A DNA stretch of 64,000 bases from Streptomyces hiroshimensis (lineage in GTDB: Bacteria; Actinomycetota; Actinomycetes; Streptomycetales; Streptomycetaceae). A program made the position numbers and the translations under genes. Below are positions 60,961 through 64,000 of this stretch, in pieces (the stretch's first letter is position 1; each line of letters begins with the position of its first letter). The stretch lies in NCBI RefSeq assembly GCF_014650335.1, contig NZ_BMUT01000012.1, positions 248,001 through 312,000 of the forward strand, given 5' to 3'. The notes below the pieces were generated by a model. The model had not been told where the DNA came from. It did not search any database and saw nothing but the letters and a program-made list of their open reading frames with translations.

Positions 60961-61171
60961 GTTCCGGCACCGCCGGACACCACGACGGTGGCTGATCGCC
61001 GTGGCGGCGGAGGGAGAGGCCCCGGACCCGCCCCTTCCCGAAACCGGGGGAGAGCCCCCGGCCCCCGGGGGGTTCGGGGGCTCTCCCCCGAGAAACGGTG
61101 AAAGGGTCCGGGGCCTCTCCCTCCGCCGCCACGGCGGGCGACCACCGCCTACCTGACCGGCGGTGCCGAAC
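60961..61171. repeat. Long imperfect palindrome, copy B of the dispersed repeat
   Basis: The left arm (about 60961-61060) and the right arm (about 61075-61171) are reverse complements over about 95 nt, including a run of about 32 nt that is identical. The outer ends have CGGCACCGCCGG and the inner part contains CGTGGCGGCGGAGGGAGAGG. The centre is a GC-rich CCCCCGG/CCGGGGG stretch. The right arm covers the last codons and stop of the MFS gene. Confidence 0.85.
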
Positions 61172-62801
61172 CCTCCTCAGCCGGCACCGACGCCGCAGCC
61201 ATAACCGCCCCGCAGTCCATCGCCCGAGGCAACCGCAGTGCCGCAACCGCCCCCGCCAGCAGCAACACCGCGCTCAGCGCCAGCGTCACGTGCAAGCCGT
61301 GCACAAAGGAATCCCGCGCCGCGACCCGCAGCGCGGCCCCGGCGGGTCCCCCCAGCCGGGAGGCGACGTCGTACGCCTCGCCGAGGGAGTGGCTCGCGGA
61401 GGCCCCCGCCGCGCTGGGCACGCCGGGGACGGAGGCGACGCCCGGCGCATACGCGGCGTTCATGACGCTGCCCAGCAGGGCGATGCCGATGCCCGCGCCG
61501 AGCTGGTACGAGGTCTCGCCGATCGCCACGGCCCCGCCCGCGGACTCCGCGGGCGCCTCGCTGAGCATCGATTCGTACGCGCCGAAGAGCGTGGTCTCCA
61601 GCCCGAAGCCGAGCAGGACGAAGCAGCCGACGAGGACGCCGGGCCGGTCGTGGAGGCCCATCGCGGTGAGCGAGGCGACCGCCGCCGCGGTCAGCACGAA
61701 GCCGAGGGCGACCATCGTGCGCGGGCCGAGCCACTGCAGCAGGCGCGAGCCGACGAGCCCCGCGGCCATCGCGGCGAGCGTGAGCGGCAGCAGCCGCAGG
61801 CCGGTCTCCAGCGGGGTGAGCCCGAGGACGAGCTGCAGGTACTGGGCGGCTATGAGCTCCAGCCCGACGAGCGCGAGCATGGCCAGCACGATGCACCCGA
61901 CGGAGGTGCCGAAAGCGGGCCGGGAGAACATCCGGAGGTCGACGAGCGGGTGGGCGCGGCGCCGCTGCCGGCGGACGAAGAGGACGAGCAGGGCGGCTCC
62001 GACCGCCCCCGGCACGATCGTGCCGAGCGAGAGCGCCTCCCCCGTGCCGGCCCGCTTCACGCCGAGGACGAGCCCGAACAGCCCGAACGCGGCCATCAGC
62101 GCACCGGTCACGTCCCACGGTCCGTCGCGGGGCCCGGTCGACTCGGGCAGGAGCCGGCGTCCCACCGGCAGGGCCACGGCCATCAGCGGGATGTTGATGA
62201 GGAAGACCGATCCCCACCAGAAGTGTTCGAGGAGGAAGCCGCCGAGCAGCGGCCCGACCGCGGCGCCCACGGCGGCGACCGCGCTCCACACGCCGACGGC
62301 GAGGGCCCGCTCGCGCCGGTCGGGGAAGACCTGGCGCAGGATCGACAGCGTGGCCGGCATGATCATCGCGCCGCCGGCGCCGAGCAGGGCGCGGGCGGCG
62401 ATGAGCACCTCGGGGGTGGGGGCGAAGGCCGCGAGCGCGGAGGCCGTGCCGAAGAGCCCGTAGCCGAGCAGCAGCACCCGGCGGCGGCCGACGCGGTCGC
62501 CGAGGGTGCCGAAGAGGATGAGCAGCGAGGCGCAGACCAGCGGGTAGACGTCGACGATCCACAGCAGCTGGATCGCTCCGGGCCGCAGGTCCTCGGTGAC
62601 GGCCGGGACGGCGACGTGCAGGACGGTCGCGTCGACGGCGACGAGGAGCAGGCTGACGCAGAGGACGACGAGGACGGTCCAGCGGTTCGCCCCGGCTCCG
62701 GCCCCCGGCCCGTACGGCGGCCGGAGCCGCTGTCCGCGCCGGTACCGCTGCCGGGGGACGCCGTCGGCCCGCAGCGGGCCGGCCGTGGTCGTCCCGGACA
62801 T
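61149..62801 (-). CDS. MFS exporter, 14-TM DHA2 family
   Basis: A 550-aa transporter starting at ATG 62801 with 14 predicted helices. Family motifs are LLLVAVDATVLHVAVPAVTE (motif D1), GTLGDRVGRRRVLLLG (motif A) and GLVGSRLLQWLG late. It belongs to the EmrB/QacA (SmvA-like) drug-exporter group; the substrate is unknown. The C-terminal codons (EEGSAPPVR) lie inside the right arm of the palindromic repeat, so the protein end may have been replaced by repeat-derived sequence. Confidence 0.93.
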   Translation of the reverse strand: MSGTTTAGPLRADGVPRQRYRRGQRLRPPYGPGAGAGANRWTVLVVLCVSLLLVAVDATVLHVAVPAVTEDLRPGAIQLLWIVDVYPLVCASLLILFGTLGDRVGRRRVLLLGYGLFGTASALAAFAPTPEVLIAARALLGAGGAMIMPATLSILRQVFPDRRERALAVGVWSAVAAVGAAVGPLLGGFLLEHFWWGSVFLINIPLMAVALPVGRRLLPESTGPRDGPWDVTGALMAAFGLFGLVLGVKRAGTGEALSLGTIVPGAVGAALLVLFVRRQRRRAHPLVDLRMFSRPAFGTSVGCIVLAMLALVGLELIAAQYLQLVLGLTPLETGLRLLPLTLAAMAAGLVGSRLLQWLGPRTMVALGFVLTAAAVASLTAMGLHDRPGVLVGCFVLLGFGLETTLFGAYESMLSEAPAESAGGAVAIGETSYQLGAGIGIALLGSVMNAAYAPGVASVPGVPSAAGASASHSLGEAYDVASRLGGPAGAALRVAARDSFVHGLHVTLALSAVLLLAGAVAALRLPRAMDCGAVMAAASVPAEEGSAPPVR

Positions 62802-63003
62802 TCACACCTCCATGTCGTGCGCTCGCCGTTCGCCCGCCGGCCTGGGGACTGTGGGCCGGGGGTTACCGCCCGGGGGGTGGCCGGGGGAATCGTCGTGGGC
62901 GGGTGACTCGACAGAGTACGCGAGTCCCGGGCACGGATACGTGTGCTCCGTCACCGTCCGGGCCGATCGTGGAGGCGCTCCGCGCATGCTGGACAATTGA
63001 TCG

Positions 63004-64000
63004 GTGACTGATCTTGTTTCTCCCGCCGGTACGGGCGCCGGGGCGGACCGGCCGCCCGTCGCCCTCCGGGTGCGTGGCGCCCTGCGCCGTGCACTGCCCG
63101 CCGTGCTGGTCTATGCGGCGGTGCGGGCACTGGGGATCGCCGTGCTCGCGGTGTGGGGGTACGTCGCGGGCAAGAGCCCGCACCAGCTGCTCTCCGCGCG
63201 CTGGGACTCCCTCTGGTACTCCCGCATCGCGGAGGACGGCTACGGCTACACCCTTCACCTGCCGGGCGGCAAGGTCCACTCGGACCTGGCGTTCTTCCCG
63301 CTGCTGCCCTGGCTGGAGCGCGGCCTCTCGGCGGTCTTCCCGCTGTCGGCGGCGGATGCCGGCCTGGTGGTCAGCGCGGTGTCCTCGCTGCTCGCGGCGT
63401 GGGCCGTCTTCCTGATCGGGGAGCGGCTGTACGGCCGGCGGGCGGGGGTGGCGCTCGTGGCGCTGTGGGCGGCGCTGCCGGTCGGCATCGTGCAGTCGAT
63501 GGCGTATTCGGAGTCGCTGTTCACGGCGCTCGCGGCGTGGAGCCTGTACGCGGTGCTCACCGGCCGCTGGCTGTGGGCGGGCTCGTTCGCGGCGCTGGCC
63601 GGGCTGACGCGCCCGGTGGGGGCGGCGGTGGTCCTGGCCGTGTGGCTCGGGGTGCTGACGGCACTGCGGCGCGGGCAGAGAGGGGAGCCGCGCCACGGGG
63701 CCCGGCAGGAGCCGCGGGGACGGCGGGAGCTGCCCCGGATGCTGCTGGGCGCGGCGCTCGCACCGCTGGGCTGGCTCGCGTACTTCGTGTGGGTCGGCGT
63801 ACGGACGGGCAGCCCGACGGGCTATCTGGACGTGCAGGGAGGCTGGGGCAACGGCTTCGACGGCGGGCTGGCCTTCGGTTCGTTCGTCGCGCAGCGGCTC
63901 TTCGGCCCGGCGTGGGCCGCGGGGCTCGGCCTGCTGGTGGGCGTGGGCCTGGTGCTGTGGCTGTACGCGGCGTGCGTGCGGCAGCGCCAGCCGCTGCCGC
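63004..64000 (+). CDS. PIG-V-like membrane mannosyltransferase, 5' part
   Basis: An open frame from GTG 63004 runs to the end of the window without a stop (332 codons visible). It has a hydrophilic N-terminus, then several hydrophobic helices. After TM1, a loop holds the GT-C-like SARWDSLWYSRIAEDGYG, followed by HSDLAFFPLLPWLERGLS, the pattern of PIG-V/mannosyltransferase family proteins, and LTRPVGAAVVLAVWLGV. No good RBS precedes the GTG, so it may be leaderless or start differently. The enzyme probably transfers mannose from polyprenyl phosphate to an extracytoplasmic acceptor. The 62802-63003 gap before it is the divergent promoter region. Confidence 0.85.
   Translation, partial: MTDLVSPAGTGAGADRPPVALRVRGALRRALPAVLVYAAVRALGIAVLAVWGYVAGKSPHQLLSARWDSLWYSRIAEDGYGYTLHLPGGKVHSDLAFFPLLPWLERGLSAVFPLSAADAGLVVSAVSSLLAAWAVFLIGERLYGRRAGVALVALWAALPVGIVQSMAYSESLFTALAAWSLYAVLTGRWLWAGSFAALAGLTRPVGAAVVLAVWLGVLTALRRGQRGEPRHGARQEPRGRRELPRMLLGAALAPLGWLAYFVWVGVRTGSPTGYLDVQGGWGNGFDGGLAFGSFVAQRLFGPAWAAGLGLLVGVGLVLWLYAACVRQRQPLP

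Overview
The window is very GC-rich. Third codon positions are mostly G or C, GTG and TTG starts are common, and many genes overlap as ATGA or GTGA pairs. It carries Streptomyces hallmarks: a subtilisin inhibitor, streptogrisin proteases, DUF397/XRE-DUF5753 pairs, a SepF-like protein and an IdeR/DmdR-type iron box. It is most likely Streptomyces or a close relative, chromosomal, with no rRNA, tRNA, CRISPR array or intact transposase seen.

Layout. 0-3.3 kb: end of an unidentified gene, a small conserved ORF, a membrane Ser/Thr kinase and a secreted GDSL lipase. 3.6-13.6 kb: an exopolysaccharide locus with a membrane protein, a FemAB/GNAT-like acyltransferase, two GT2 glycosyltransferases, a polysaccharide deacetylase and a giant flippase-glycosyltransferase fusion, all on + and mostly overlapping, faced by a GH39-like glycosidase. 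13.7-15.5 kb: a DUF5925 AAA ATPase and a GntR regulator, separated by a palindromic repeat. 15.5-23.9 kb: an NRPS-independent siderophore (NIS) operon (ATP-grasp, two IucA/IucC synthetases, type III PLP decarboxylase) behind an iron box, followed by an asparagine-synthetase-like gene. The four-gene core resembles the vibrioferrin set. 23.9-27.4 kb: a fused acyl-CoA carboxyltransferase, an Lrp/AsnC regulator and a divergent amino-acid permease.

27.4-31.6 kb is a scruffy accessory stretch: a headless DUF5753 regulator fused to the permease 3' flank, two DUF397 genes, an intact XRE-DUF5753 gene with DUF6879 and a 70-aa partner, and a scar where a DHA2-type MFS gene lost its middle. 31.7-37.4 kb: a membrane protein, then a LexA-boxed dnaE2-imuB mutasome pair. 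37.6-41.5 kb: secreted lipase, DUF402, a DUF6368-like protein, LspA and a degenerate terpene-synthase-like protein. 41.5-47.2 kb: a complete oligopeptide-type ABC transporter whose two ATPases are fused. 47.6-51.6 kb: a subtilisin inhibitor with a predicted Lys P1, two streptogrisin-like proteases and an SPFH protein. 51.8-57.1 kb: DUF1684, two flavin-dependent monooxygenases and a large FAD/NAD(P)-binding protein. 57.6-64 kb: a DUF5685 protein with a cysteine-rich tail, a SepF-like protein, an acyl-CoA dehydrogenase, an MFS exporter and the start of a PIG-V-like membrane mannosyltransferase.

The most unusual observation is a dispersed repeat of about 46 bp (CGGCACCGCCGG, about 27 nt, GCGGCGG). 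It occurs as inverted pairs at three intergenic sites, each abutting the stop codon of a minus-strand gene (about 15.1, 49.65 and 61.15 kb). It also occurs as two in-frame direct copies inside the linker of the fused ABC ATPase (42.28-42.45 kb). It behaves like a small mobile or amplifying palindromic element, possibly acting as a 3'-end signal, and once built into a protein. All assignments rest on reading sequence and remembered family features; no database search was run.
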